64,000 bases of DNA. Origin: Rhopalosiphum padi (Eukaryota > Arthropoda > Insecta > Hemiptera > Aphididae). Location: the NCBI RefSeq assembly GCF_020882245.1, contig NC_083597.1, positions 67,868,152 through 67,932,151 of the forward strand, read 5' to 3'. Under the pieces are notes generated by a model. That model searched no databases. It saw only the letters and a program-made list of their open reading frames with translations, and was not told the origin of the DNA. Positions 49,086 to 63,658 of this stretch are shown piece after piece. Within the stretch, counting starts at the first letter, position 1. Each line of letters opens with the position of its first letter. The translations under genes and the position numbers were made by a program.

Positions 49086-50042
49086 ACAGGGTACCTATAT
49101 ATAACTCCCTTCTGATAAATATAAATTATTAAGTTTATTATACATGTAACTAAATCGTTGCTCAAACACATAATATTTAGATTGCCAAATAAACTAAATG
49201 TATCAATATATTAAATGTATAATAGATACAATAATATATCTATTATAAATTAACAAAAATATATAATATATATTCATATAATATTATTAGTACATACGTA
49301 TTTTTTTTTTATTAACTCGTATATAAATTGCTAAATAAATATATAAAAATATAGTTATGATAAGTTTATTTTCTATTTTTTGTTTTTTATATTTGCGTTT
49401 ATTTTGAGAGTATTGCGTGGCCAATTTCTTTTTGAGTTTTTATGGTGGATTGTTGAAGATGGGGATAAATGAAATTTGACATATTTAGCCCGTCGTTGGT
49501 ATTGTTTTACATCGTCCTGTCATGGTATCGAGTGAGCCGCGCTCACCTCTTTGTTTTTTCATTATAATAAACATAGATTATAGAAACTAACACCAAATTA
49601 TTTATATTTTTAATTGTTTACAAAAGATGTTTTTGCGAAATTTTCTTAATTATAAAAATATTTTACCATAAAAAAAATTAAAAACTACAATCTTTTAAGA
49701 CTTTTTTCATAAACAAAGGTAGGTACTTCAAAAAATATTTTTTTATTTGGTTTTTATTATAAATGATCATTTTTTCATACATAAAAATATACTTAATAAT
49801 ATTATCATTATTATTCAAAAATATTTATTATGCCAATACTATAGTACCTATATATATACTGAGTAAAACACAACTCCCATATTATGGATAATGTTAACAT
49901 TGCTAACATTGCTTGTCGATATCTATTCAAGAAAGAATTATAAAATTATTATATTTAAAAAAGTATATTTAGACATATGTCCATTAAAGCTATATATAGT
50001 ATAAGATGAATCAAGTAAATATTAAACGAGTGGTTCTCAAAA

Positions 50043-50340
50043 TACAGGGTCCAGCAAAAAAACCTTCAATATTTCAAGAAGTTAAAAATTTATTTTATTT
50101 TTTACTATTAAATATTGTACCATTTTCAATTATTTAGTTCAAACATTATGTCGGTTAAGTGGTGTCTTCTATTGTTAACACATTCACGAAGTCTTTCCCG
50201 ATAGTTGTCCATAACAGTTCGTGTTATTTATGGTGTAACGGCGGCCAATGTCTGGTGATTGGTTCTAAAGTGCTTGCAGGGATACGGTGCGATAATTGTT
50301 TAAATATCCCCAAACAACGTAATCATAGGATGATCACGTT
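50043..50340 (-). mobile_element. Tc1/mariner-type remnant, A' copy
   Basis: Near-identical to 5844-6150, apart from about 10 bases missing near 50303 and scattered substitutions. It has the same CAGGGTCCAGC start and the same minus-strand C-terminal transposase relic. It lies in the spacer between genes 3 and 4. Confidence 0.55.
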
Positions 50341-51434
50341 AAAACATTTGAATTTGAATTTTTTTTTAATCACGTTTTATTTTATTTATTTTTAGTTGGT
50401 TTTTATCTCATTTTTTGTTCTTTTTCTTTTTATTCCTTGCCATAACATATACTAAAAATGGCACACACACATAATTCACACTCACTTATATCAGTTAAAA
50501 ACCAATATATTCATTGTTAGATGTTATAGTGAAAACAGTAATCACTCTCTTAACCATCATAGTAGGGATGCATCTAAAATATGAATATATAATCTAAAAG
50601 AAACGTATTAAATACCAAATGTAAATACTAAATACATAATATATAATATATATATTATTTGATACACACATACATTTTATACTGTTGAGTGTTGACAGTG
50701 TTAATCCTCATGGGAAAATAGGCAATATAGTCTATAGTCCAGAGATAAAAATGATACAAAAATAAGTAAGTACCTAATTGTCTGTTGTAATTGAAGTCCT
50801 TATTTTGGATTTGAGGATTCAAAAATGCAAAAAGTTTTAACAAATAAACTCAAATTTATATTAGAAACTATACTGAAAGTTGGTCTTTTTTACTGTTCCT
50901 AAATTTATGTTAGAAAATAACAAATAATTTTAAAATGATTGCATGTTATATCTACTCAGAATTTTTAAACATATATCATCAATTAGTTATAATAATTGTT
51001 GAAGTTGAAAATCGAACATTTTTTCAGTGTACCTACTAAAATGTGCTACGATACACACATAATTCACACATACATCAGCGAAAAACCAATATATTCATCG
51101 TTCTTGCTCGGAATCTAAAATAACTAAAAAATGTGGTGTTGTTGTTAGTAAGTGTCGCCAGTATAGTTAATTCTATTTGGCCATATGTGTAGAGTGTACC
51201 TTATTTTTTAATACATTTAAAAAAAGTTAAAACCTACACTAATATTTTAATACAATATTATTTTTATAACATACATGTATTAAATGTTTATGTAGTTGTG
51301 AATTGCTCAACAACAACGTATTATATTGTATCAATTCAGAGAATAACCATAATATAAGTCTTATATTATTCATTGCATAGCAAAATCAATGCTCGTTCTT
51401 TTTTAGTTCAGATAATCATTAAGTAATTATAACT

Positions 51435-54400
51435 ATGATAACTTATAAAGTTTTAATAACATTAACTGCGTTTTTAATTATAAGCTATGGTTGTACTGCA
51501 AGTAAAGAAAAAGGTAATAACAATCAATAAACTTGTAATTAAATTAAAATCAAGGAAAAAATATAACACTATAATATATTATTTTATTGTAATAGTGAAA
51601 ACCAGTAATCAACCTTTTAACCATCGTAGTATGGAAGTATCTAATATATGAATATATAATGTAAAAGAAATGTATTAAATACAAAATGTGAATACTAAAT
51701 TTCATTATCTATAATATCACGAAGTATATTAAAGACAAAATATAATATGTTTTTGTGTAAATTCAAAAATTTCATCGAAGTTTATTTTAAAATTGACATT
51801 AACATATTCTATATAGGTATTCACATCGTTTTGATAAAATTGATTTTTCTATTGCGTAAAAATGATATTTCACTGCATAATATTGATAATATAAATTAAT
51901 ACTGCGAAACATCCATAAACGAATTTTCATTTTACGAAATTTTCTGTTTAACCAAATATTATTAAGAACTATCATTGACCTTCATTGTTAATGAATACGT
52001 AATTTTATTTAACGAATTCCTGCATATTACCAATTTTGTTGTTGCTTATTCGACTTTCTTATATGGAAGTTTCACTGTATTTAATCTATTTATATTATAA
52101 TAGATAATTTTAGTTTGGTCCATGACGTGTAATAGTTACACTATGTATAAAAATCTTATGTACAAATCATTTATTAAATGTATTAGAAATACCATTTTTA
52201 TCATACTTCCGTCATTTTTCAATCTAGTATCTTACAGTATTAGTATATTCATATTTTTTTAAATAAAATCCAGTAAGTACTCTAAATTTAAATTGTCCAG
52301 GTATCTGTATAAAGTTCTTACATTACCTGTTTCAATTTTAATTTCATTTTCCAATTCCTGTAGTAGTTGTCCAGTTATTCAGTTCTGAAGCATATTTTGT
52401 TAATTAATATAACATTTATTTTTTTTAAATGTAGGATTGCTAGCCCTACCCAACCTCCATCCTTGGGAGGGAAGGGGCTGGTTTTGGCATACCGTAATAC
52501 GAGTGAAACTATATGTTTTCTCTGGGGGGAATTTTAATTATGTAATTAACAACTATATTTATTTTATTTTATCATATTTATGATCTAGAGTGCTTAGGTA
52601 AGGAATTATATTAGTATAAAATACGTTTTATAGCTTATTTGCGTAACACGATCATTATATAGCAGTGATTATTCAAAAACTCTACTCTATTTATATCACA
52701 CTTTTTTTTTTACAATCTTTTAGATTTTGATCAGAGCGATATCTTTATATTGATTTTACAATGATATGTATATTCATTTGTTTTTTTCTTTCCATCAAAA
52801 ATAAAATAAAAAGGTGGTAAATGGATATCGATTTATTTTATAGTATAGGTGTTGAGTGGATTACTGTAATGGATGTGTTAAATTTGAATTCAACGATATA
52901 TAATATAATTGTGTAATGTATATGAAAAATGATTCTGAGTAGAAATTTTCTATCAGACCAATAAGAACATTTCATGATTTGTTATTGTATAACTGATGTT
53001 ACCAATAAGTAATGTATTCTAATATTAGAATCACGATAAGTTAAATACATTTTTTTCCGAAAATATTGCATTTATTTTATTATTATAAATTGAAATAATA
53101 ATAAGCATAATTTATACGATAATATATTATTAACTTTTGTATGAATACTACCGTTCAATAAAAATAGATTAAGTTGATTTACTAAAAAGAAAAATGTATT
53201 TGACATTATTTATAGAACAAAAAATTTTAAAAATATTTCAATTATTATCCATAAATACTTCGAATAGATATTTTGGAAGTTATATGTATAGAAAATGTTA
53301 ATTTGAACACGTCTTAATGACGTGTTTTCCGGGGTTGTTAACGAAACAACTACAAAAACACAAAATCGAAACACTTTTGTAATCCCAAAACTTGATGAGT
53401 GTCACAAAAAAAACATACCTAAAACACATCATTATAAAATCATCAATGCATCAATCGCTCCTCTCAGAATATATATTTCTAAGTACAGTGGATTTCGCTT
53501 AATGTTGGCACGTTTTTATACGATTATTACACGGTTATTATACGGTTGCCCATATAATCTAAAATTGGTTAAAAAAAAAAAAAATTATAATAACAAAAAA
53601 AGTTAACAAAATTCCTTTTTTGCGTGAATTTTTATATTTTTCCGATTAAAATGTACTTATTGTAAAAAAACACCAGGATAATGGGAAAAATATTTAAAAA
53701 AATATTCAAGTGAAACTACTCCTAAAAATAGATCATTGGTTAATTTGGGCACAAAATTAGTTTATGATACATTTCAATAAGTATTATATACTTAAGAATC
53801 TCTACTTATTTTTAAAATATTCCGGACAAAAAGTACTATAAGTATCATTAGTATCAAATTGTTATTGTTATAAATGGGTGGTTTTTTACTTTGCACAACA
53901 ATAATATTTTCAATAATTTATTTTTCATCTGAAGTTCACAATTTTACTGCTAGGTAGATGTAGGTACCTTATATCAAAATTGTTCGCCTTTTTGTGGGTT
54001 TTAATAAGGTTTAAATGGTTAGGCTTTTTATTACTTTCGATAAACACAATCTCATAAATATGACAAAACCCTATACAATTAGTCGTTTTTAAATATATAT
54101 ATGTGTATATTTTAATCACACTATGATAAAATAAAAATTTCCCACATAAACCGAATCGAGTGCCCATATTACGCGATTTTTGTTTAAGCTTGTTAGTATA
54201 TATTTATATTGGGACCAGACCATTTTGCACATATTAAGCGGATGCCCATATTAACCGGTGTCCACATCAAGCGGAATCCATTGTATTTTCTTTTTATAAT
54301 AGTTCTGGAATCAGGAAAAATTTTTTTTACCTAATTTATCAGTTTTTGACAAATTTGATGTTCGAAATTTTTTTGTAATAATTTAAAAATTTTATTTTGT

Positions 54401-57400
54401 GTCTGAATGCTTTATAATTATAATTTTTAATTTGTTTATAAATAGTATTTATAACCAATGGAATTATGGATTTAGTATTATGATAGTTGATGCTAACATT
54501 AATTATTTTTAGATTATAATTTATTTAACTATTATCATATTTTTGTAAATCGTTTCAATAAAAAAATTTAACATTGTTGATATAATATTTTTATGTTATT
54601 AATGTCTAACAGCTGAATTAGAGAGCTTTGAGTTTTCTGGTATGTATAAGTTTTTGATAACAAAATGTTAGTTGTAGCTATTTGTTATATTAATTAATAG
54701 TATTTTAAATTTTGTTAGTTCAACGTGTTTGTCGTTCAGTGTTATAACTTTTTTTTTGTATGTATAATCAGGATAAAATAGTTAAAACTTTTTTTTAACG
54801 ATCATAACAAATCAACCGAATAGAAAAAAAACATTTTAGTCTTCGACGTAAGACCGTGAAGTATAAAGTATTAATAAACGTATGAAATATTTTATTTATA
54901 TAGATATTAATGGATTTTTGAACCTTTGTATTATAAAGTCATTTGGTAAGTAATTTAGCGTGAAAATTATATATTAAAAGTAAATACATTATCTTTTATA
55001 AAGTTTAATTACTAAATGATACAATTGGTTACATTTTTTTAATGAAACTGATAATTAAAATATTTCAAGTTACAATTATTTACAGCAAGTTAGTTTGGGT
55101 GTATTTAAAAAGCAATTTTCACTTGATTTCACGTCAATACCATATTGCCACTATACTAGGGGTTAGATGAAATTTTATTATTTTCTCCAGATAAGATATA
55201 TCATTTTAACACCATACAAATATATTTCTGTTTTATTTTATTTTTTTATATTTTATAGCTCACATTATACAGAATTTTCCATGAATTGCTTTTTTTCGAA
55301 AACTCCTATGTTTAGCGAATTTCATATTTGATTAGGTTGTATTTTAATATAAATCGATTTAATATAATTTATACAAACATTTATATGGTAAATATATCTG
55401 GTTAAATTTTTATAATGTTTAAAATGACTAGCCCAGTATTTCAGGAGTAATTTTTTATACAGGCAAAGAGATATTTTATTTTCGTGTGTACCTTGATGGT
55501 ATTATGTTATGCAATAAATTTTTATTTCATGAATTTTACGGCCATTTACATGACGTGTGGATTATTATCATGAAAAATTGACTATTTATTTTCAGATTCT
55601 GAATCTGACGTTTTAAGCTATTTGAAAGAAAAAGTTCCTGCAGATAAAGATCTAAGTGGTGAGTATTACAATTATTATAGTGTATTACAGAGTAGTAAGG
55701 TTTATAATGTGATACAAATCACACTTATTTGCATTTTAAATTTGGCCTATAATACCAATTTATTTTAATATAGTTGAAAGTGGCAAATTGGGGAACCTAA
55801 GAGAAACTTGTTTCTATCCTAAGTCATTGTTTAACGTGCTACACAAATGCCGATGTCTTTAATTTTCATTAATTATTAACCAATCAAATCAATAAAAAAA
55901 AAAGTATTAAATATGACTGTGCTATTTTTCATTATTTATAGTTATTATGGCATATTTTAATAAATTTTATTAAAATAAAATAATAATAAATTATTGACAA
56001 AATAACACGGAGCTATCTTAAGAATTCTATTGCATTCATCAAGCCAATACTTATAGTCGTTACAACAACAATTTTATAGTAGGTAAAAATCGAAAAAACA
56101 ACAATAATATCACATTAAATTTTATAGCTTGACTTATGTGTCTAATAAATATTTTATCAATTACAAATGATTTTGTGTAGTTAAAAATAATATATATTAA
56201 TAGGAATAATATAAATATAATATGTGTGGATATTACAAATGTTATTTATATAATTACATAACAATAACAATTATAAAATATTATATTTTGTAGAAAATAT
56301 AAAAGAATTCGTAAAAGAAAACATAGAAATAGAACTTATTGGTAAGTTGTATCTGATACTTCTACAAGTAGATAATTCTTTAATGTCAATGTTTTTATAA
56401 TTATAAGATATTTACATAATTGGTTCATGAAATTAACTCAAGTATTTGAATTAAATTGTTTGAGTATAATGTTAAATGAAAATGATAACCCAATTAAATA
56501 TTATATTTTTGTACTTAATTTTTAATTTGTTTATATAATTCATAATTTTACAATTGGGAAGTTTCTTTCATCAAAATATATTCGATTTTCTTTTAACTTT
56601 TAGCCTTTTTTCTTATTATGTCAACTGATACAGATTATATAATATTGTTTTTAAATATAAAAAAAAAATATCTGTTTATAAGACAATCTACAGAGTCCAA
56701 ATCAATTTTGTGAAACACGTCGTAAGTAATAATATAAACGATTAACTACCTTAGGTAAGTATATCAATACCAACTTCAGAATAATTTTTTATTTTTTATG
56801 ATTTATAAGATATATTATTTAAATAGCTTAAAATTTAAAAAAGGTGATTTAAATTTTGATATTTTGAGTAATCTCAAATTATATTGTAAAGCTCTTTGAA
56901 TCACTTCAACTTTTTAAAATTAGTTTTAATTAAATGTTTTATAAAATGAATATTTTTTTATTAGACTAGATATAATAATAACTCACAGTAGAATATATTT
57001 TTATTAATTATATAAGATTCCTAAAACTTGCATATGTAAAAAATGAAAACCTTTTATTTTTTAATAAAATATATTAATGAGAATTATATTGTAATTTAAG
57101 GGGACACAGGTAAGCCCAATATAATTTTACAAATATTACAGTATAAAGAATAATTTAAATGTTGAGCTACCTAGTTTTGTCGAAAGAAGTTTTGTTAAAT
57201 CATACGCTTTGTAAATAATTGATTTATATGCAATTAAAATTGAAATTTACAGATTATTACGATGCTTGGTTACCAGGTATTATTATAATTTTTACTATAT
57301 TTATTTTAGAAATATAAAGATTTAAATAATTATTTAATCATAGCCGCAACTCGGGGAGGGGGGCTTAGCCCCCTTAAATATTTATATAGCCCCTCTAATA

Positions 57401-60400
57401 AAAAATATTGAATATTAGGATTTTGTAATTTTTGTGATAATATATTTATTAAATTCAATCATCTATTTCTATAATCTCAATATTTAGACGAAATAATCAT
57501 CAAGTTTGAAAATTATTTGTTATTCAGTGTAACTATAGAAAATGTATAACAGTGGTTTTTCCATATGACTTTGTATTTTCGTCTACAGCTCTTTAAGCTA
57601 ACATTTGAGTGTCATGAATCAAGATATTGTTGTACACGTCTTGTACAGCAGTTTTACAACACGTCAACACAGTGACCAACTCCTGTTTAGTAGCCTGTTG
57701 CCCATATTATATATATATATTGCATTTATCAGGAAATATTATTATTTTAACGCTTATTATAAATAAATTTTTTTTTTTGTTTTTATTCAATTTATTTAAT
57801 ATGGAAAAACGTGACATTTTTAACATTTTCAAATTCAATAAGTCTAAATCTAACACTCCAATATAAACATAAAAGAAGAGAAACTCAAAATCTTCATGAT
57901 TATGTGATGTTTGCAACTACTGGAGCAGTAAATGAAGTAGTAGATTCAAACACTATGGTTGAAATATACTGGCAGAGAGTAGCCTACATGCCTGTAATTG
58001 ATTCTGTTGTAAGAAACCTTAGGTATAGATTCTCCAAAGAGAGTTTACTCCTGACATGATCTGTTGAATGTTTATTAAAATGGATTTTGTAGAAAGTTCA
58101 TATTTTATAAATCATTACAAGGTTAATACTTAATATTACGTTTTTCAAAAAAGGAGTGTAATTTTAATTGTTTTAGGATATTTTAATGATAGATATTCAT
58201 GCTTTAAAAGTAGGAATGGCTGTAGCAAGAAACTGCATGATTACCATAAAACCTGATTTTGATATTAAAGATGTTACCAAAATGATCGAAAAACATGTTT
58301 ACCCCAATCTTTATAAGTTTTTACAAGTAGAAAAAAGTATTCCCATAAGCTCAGCCATTTGCGAAAGATCGTTTTCCTTTATGAGGCGTATCAAAAATTG
58401 GTTACGAACTAGTATGCTACAAGACCGTTTCAAAAATATGGCATTTCTGAATATTGAGAGAGATGTTGTTGATTCAATGACTCGTTAAATAATGAAGACG
58501 TTTTAGAAGTGTACTGTACTAAAGACAGAAAAATTGTAGCAATATAAAATTAAAATTATAGAGTTGAATTCGTATAAATGAATTATTAATGCAAATTATG
58601 GTGGATACGGGGATGTGGGGGCGTAGCCCCTCCGAGTCTGTGTTGTTTGGTACTTTTAGTTCCCCCAAAATATAAGCTTTAGTTGCGCCTATGAGTTTAT
58701 AACCAGTTTGTTGACACTAAAAACAAATATTATAACAAATTTATTAACATCTAATAACTTATAATTTATAATTATATAATATTTGATTACATTTCTCTAG
58801 TATTTATAATTCGTGGTAAGACAACAAATTAGAATATTATTATTTAGTACACATTGTGGTGGTTTTATGGAGTGTATCAAAACATATTAAATTCATGTAG
58901 AGAAAATGGTCTGTAAAAGATATTGGAGGAAAAAATCATAAACTTACTATAGTCAAAATTTACAAAACTGAGTTAAATCGAATCTTATAAAAAGAACGTC
59001 AAAAAATTGATTAAAGTCGTCAGAATAGGTTAAGACGTAGGAACTATTTCCTAGCCAAATCTTAAATAATGACTATTTAATCAAAAACGAACATTTTCTA
59101 TTAAATAATATAATATTTAAATACACCAATATTTACACCAATAAATATCATTGTCAATGTTCAATGAATACCCCAATCAATAATAATACCAAAACTAACT
59201 ATTTTCATAAAACATTCTAAAACTTACTAAATTTACTGTTACATCAACACGTACTAATCAAATTATTATGTTTATAAATGTATAGATGTTCAAGGTAAGT
59301 CTATTACTATTACACAATTATACTATCTGCATACTAAAACTAGATCCCTTTATATTAACTAACATTTTTAATTGAAATAATTATTTTTAACAGTTTCTTG
59401 TCATTAAAATTTAATATTGTGACAAAATTTTTAAACATTTTATAATTTATAAATTATAATTATTTAATATTTGATTACATTTATATAGATATCATAAAGA
59501 ATCAAAGTAACCCACAAATTAGATTATTATTATAAATTATTAGTAATAGACAAGATTACGAATTTATGAAATACAATGAGTTGTTATGATAAATTTTGTC
59601 TTAAGATAATGTGTCGTATTAATGTGAAAAAGCACTGAAGATGTGAATGAGAAGATTGAAGAAAGGAGAACTGTATAGGAAAAAAAGGACCTAAAAATGA
59701 GTAGTAGTAAATTAGAGACAATTGTGTATTATTTTGTGGAATGTAATCGTGAAATTTTCGTAGCACGACGTATATACAGATGGATGAATCAAGGACTTAA
59801 GATTAAAATAGTACAGAAAAATGGTGATTTGCTTTAGAAAAAATTCTACAAGTAGACTAAAGAAGAGAAAGAGGAGTTTTGTTAGACTTTATAAAATTTT
59901 TATATACCCCAAAATTTTGGATTTGATAATTGGAATATCTCGAAATCAAAGTTATTGTTACTCTAATTCTAGTTTAAATAAGCCTGATTCGAATTTGATC
60001 ATTAGTTTTGGTACTATAACGTAGTTAATTTGGTTCGGATTACACCTACAATTACTACTGATTTAACAATCATAGGTATTTTGCTTTGGATCTACACTTT
60101 TTTACTTACAATATAACTTTACACGTACACCTGTGTATCTCATCTGAAACAATTACCTGGATCAATCACTAGTTTAAACTTTTCCGCAATCATATATCAC
60201 TCATTCTGAATTGCACTTGAATTAAGATATGTATATACACAACTAAATTACACCGAGAGACTTTTCAAAAATCCATAAATGGATTTCTTAACCTGGTCTT
60301 TGTTAGGGGCAATTAAAAATAAATTAAATACTTTTCTGAAAATATTTGTTTAATTTGCATTTGTCTATTATTTGTAGAATGTAAAAGTAAGATAACCGTT

Positions 60401-63400
60401 ATTTTATTAAATATTTTTTAATCCTATCAGTAGTGATATAAAACTTATTTTTCAACCATATTATACAGCTTAAGTCCTAGTTATTGATTTATAAAATATA
60501 TTAGTTCAAATTAAAGTAGATTAAATAATCTAATATGTATTCTTGATAAGTATAATATTTCCTCTAGACTTTTTACTTGTGTATTATTTTTATGATGATA
60601 CGGTGAAATTAAAATTCAAAAACTACTAAAATACTGTGAGATCAAAAGAACATCATAATAAACAAATTCTATTATAATGATCCCAATGTATATGTTACGG
60701 TTAAAATCGGCCAAACCTCAGAATTACCCATAAGCCTTAGAAAAAATGATTTATTTTGGTTTTTGTTCAAACCTCACTTGGGCAAAACCGTAGTAAAGAG
60801 ACTTTTATTGTAAGAGCAAAACCGTAGCGTCTTAAATACCTTCACTAATATTAAATATATATGATTATAAAATAGATATTATTTTACAAATATAATCAAA
60901 TACGCTTATTCAATTATAAAAAAGATTTAATGATATTAGGTAGTAAGTACTCGTACTATGATAATTAAAATAATTTACATTTTTTATACATTTAACTATA
61001 AAAATATGATAAAAATATATTTTTGTTTATTTGTTTTGAAAAAAAAAAAACATTCTCGTTCTCCAGTTAATTAATTTTGAATACTCAGATTCCTCGGTAC
61101 ATCATTCTTAGTAACCAATAAATTGTTCTTTGCACTGAAATATCTGGGTTTTGGCTTATAGTGACGACACAATTCCATGTTAGATTCCTGTTTTATAATT
61201 TCAATCGCTAGTCATTCTTAATATACCTAACACCTAACACATTATTTGCATCGACTTTCCTCTTATGAAACTCGTGCCACTAATACATCAAATGATTTTT
61301 CCAGTGCTCTTTTAAAATGTTTGATTTCAAATTGTTTTTCAAATTTTTTATTTTCAATTACTACAAATTGTAGTAAATTGTTTTCGTTATTTTCATTGTT
61401 TATTGATTGGGTAATTATAACATTTTTAATCCAAAGTTAACTTTTTTCCAAATATGGCTTCATAATGTGGGTGTTGTTGTACCTATAAAATATAATGAGT
61501 TGATAAAATACGATAACAACGATAAATTAAAACGATTTTAACTTTTGCCCGTAACAAATACATTTTTATTATTTAAATTATTATTCTTTTATCATTATAA
61601 TAATAGTTAATGGGGATTGGGGATAATATCAATATTAACTTTTTAAATACTAATTTTTAAACAGCAAATATATTAAGCATATATAAAAGCAAGTATATAT
61701 CATCAAATATTATTATCGTTTATTAATGAGGAATATTAATCATAAATTACATATAAAATAGATGTAATAAAGTATTACAGATTCATAAGAGAATTTAATA
61801 TTTTTTATTAGGCACGAATGAATATAAAAATTTATTGAAATCATATGATTTAGGTAAGAACGTTATGACTGTTAATTTTTTTGTAATTTTAATTGTTAGA
61901 TAAAAATTAATTCTCATACACTTCCTTGATGAATACACATGAGAATTTCTTTATTTCGATATGGTGGTAATGAGGCTTTTAAATCGTTTGTAGAGAATTT
62001 GACATTTCATTTATCTACGAGATAATGCGAAATAGACAAATAGTCATATACAACACGTAATTAAATTAAAATGTTCTTATTATATTTTATAGAATTGAAA
62101 GGCGACGTGGGAAAAGGTAAACATAAAGATAAAATGAAAATGAAAATGTTTTTCTTGAAATTATATAATATTTATAGTAAATTGATGAATAGTCTTAGAT
62201 TTAATAGAACCTAATCTAATTAAACATTAAGCTAATGGCTGGAATAATGCTTTATTAACTTTTTTTTCATCGTTATAGAAATCATAAAAAAATGGCCAAG
62301 TAATTTATTTTTATACAACTGTTCTAGAATTTAAAGTTTAAAATAAAAATTTAAATAATATTTCATATGATGTATAATAAAAAAAAATATCAACTACTAC
62401 TTCGTATAAAGAAGTATCACCGGCGTTTACAGATTTAACAAATGTCTTTAAATTCATAAAAAAAAAAAAAATTAAAAAATTTGAAATATTCAATTGTCAA
62501 TAAATTAAAATACAGTAGAACCCGTTTAAGACTCTCTCCCTTAAGACGCTCGTTTTCTCAATGATGTTAATATAAAAATACATTGTATGTACATATACAC
62601 TGTATAAAATTTAAAGAAATACCTCACTAATAATAACGATAACGAATAATGTGTATGTGTACTTGTACTTGTACTGGTCATCGGTCGATAAAATCATCTT
62701 AATAAAATTGAAAACTTCCTGAATTCAAAAAACATCAAAAATGTGTAACCAAAAAAGGTAAATTATTTTTTGAAATAGGTAATATGAAATAATATATGTA
62801 ATATAATTGTAATATTTTAGTTTAATTTTAATATTTTTATATGTAATAATTCACTTTGCAAAGTAAAAAATATAATTTGTATGTACCTATATAACGTGTA
62901 TGACGTATGTATTGTAACATATAATAAAAAAATTTTGAACTCACGTAATACGATTTCTCTCTTAAGACGCTATTTTTAACTGGTCTCTCGGAGAGCGTCT
63001 TAAACGGGTTCTACTGTAATACTTAGAAAATCATGTTTTGGTAAGTTGGTTCTTAAAAATTCAAAATCTCCATTACATTTTTATGGCCAAATTCAGTTGA
63101 GTGTTCTTTGACGGCGATTTTACGGTAGGGTCGTATTCGAAGTGCTAAAAGAGTGTTCAGTATCGCCATGGAGGCATTTCAAACATTTCAATGACTTAAG
63201 AACACCAACACTCACCTAATTCACCAAATGATATCACAACTCTTTTCATTAAAAATTAATCAATATTATAATCAATTCGTTAATAAACCGACATTCTTTT
63301 CGCACATTCTCCAAAATTCCCCTGGGACGTTTAAAACTAAATTCTTAATTTAAATATTATTCAACTAAAATAGTTATTCACTATTTCTCAATTGAATTTT

Positions 63401-63658
63401 CATCATGTCCCAACCAAACAAAAAATCAATGAAATTATTTTTAAAACATCAGTTGTGCAAAATTATCATTTACTTTTCTTTATAGTAAAAACTCAAGATA
63501 ATCGACTCGGTTATTTATTGTAATTTTAAGGTTGTTCACTTTTCCTTATATCAATCTTCATATTATCAAACTACTTGAAACTAGACAATTTTTTGTTTTA
63601 GATATTGCAAAAGTTTACCATGAACATCTAATAACAGAATTTAATGAAAAGAAATTAT
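51435..63658 (+). CDS. microexon secreted-protein gene, copy 4 (3' end beyond window)
   Basis: Exon 1 (51435-51513) encodes the signal peptide shared with genes 2 and 3. Further exons: 54613-54639 (ELESFEFS), 54904-54945 (INGFLNLCIIKSF), 55596-55658 (SESDVLSYLKEKVPADKDLS), 56294-56341 (NIKEFVKENIEIELI), 56683-56721 (NLQSPNQFCETR), 61812-61853 (TNEYKNLLKSYDL), 62093-62116, 62279-62299 and 63602-63658 (IAKVYHEHLITEFNEKKL). Tentative tiny exons: 52274-52300, 57101-57109, 58801-58815, 59286-59294, 59489-59506 and 60378-60386. All are phase 1 at both ends with AG and GT borders. The terminal exon should lie about 470 bases after the window end, by comparison with gene 2. Its three middle exons differ from genes 2 and 3 mostly by amino-acid changes. 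It is the tandem sister of gene 2. Confidence 0.72.
53486..54283. mobile_element. Tigger/pogo-like MITE, A' copy
   Basis: Same element, ends and TA flanks as 10283-11079, almost identical in sequence; it was carried along in the block duplication rather than inserted anew. Confidence 0.75.
57339..58693 (+). mobile_element. degenerate hAT transposon in block A'
   Basis: Left end CATAGCCGCAA (57339-57349, one base changed), right end TTGCGCCTATG near 58683-58693. About 70 bases are lost near 57732 relative to A. It lies in the central intron of gene 4. Confidence 0.65.
57811..58488 (+). pseudogene. hAT transposase fragments, A' copy
   Basis: Two frames as in block A (57811-58059 and 58186-58488), with the same internal break and the C-terminal ICERSFSFMRRIKNWLRTSM motif. 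Small differences include A for T after GM and D for N in KPDFD. Not functional. Confidence 0.6.

Larger units (their letters stand above)
44271..58430. repeat. segmental duplication block A' (copy of 1-16250)
   Basis: Sequence runs collinear with 1-16250 at very high identity to about 55585, lacking only the MULE and scattered bases. From about 55586 to 57240 identity falls, and roughly 970 bases corresponding to about 14043-15014 are deleted before the hAT element. Together with B/B' this shows a head-to-tail repeat with a period of about 42-44 kb. Confidence 0.8.
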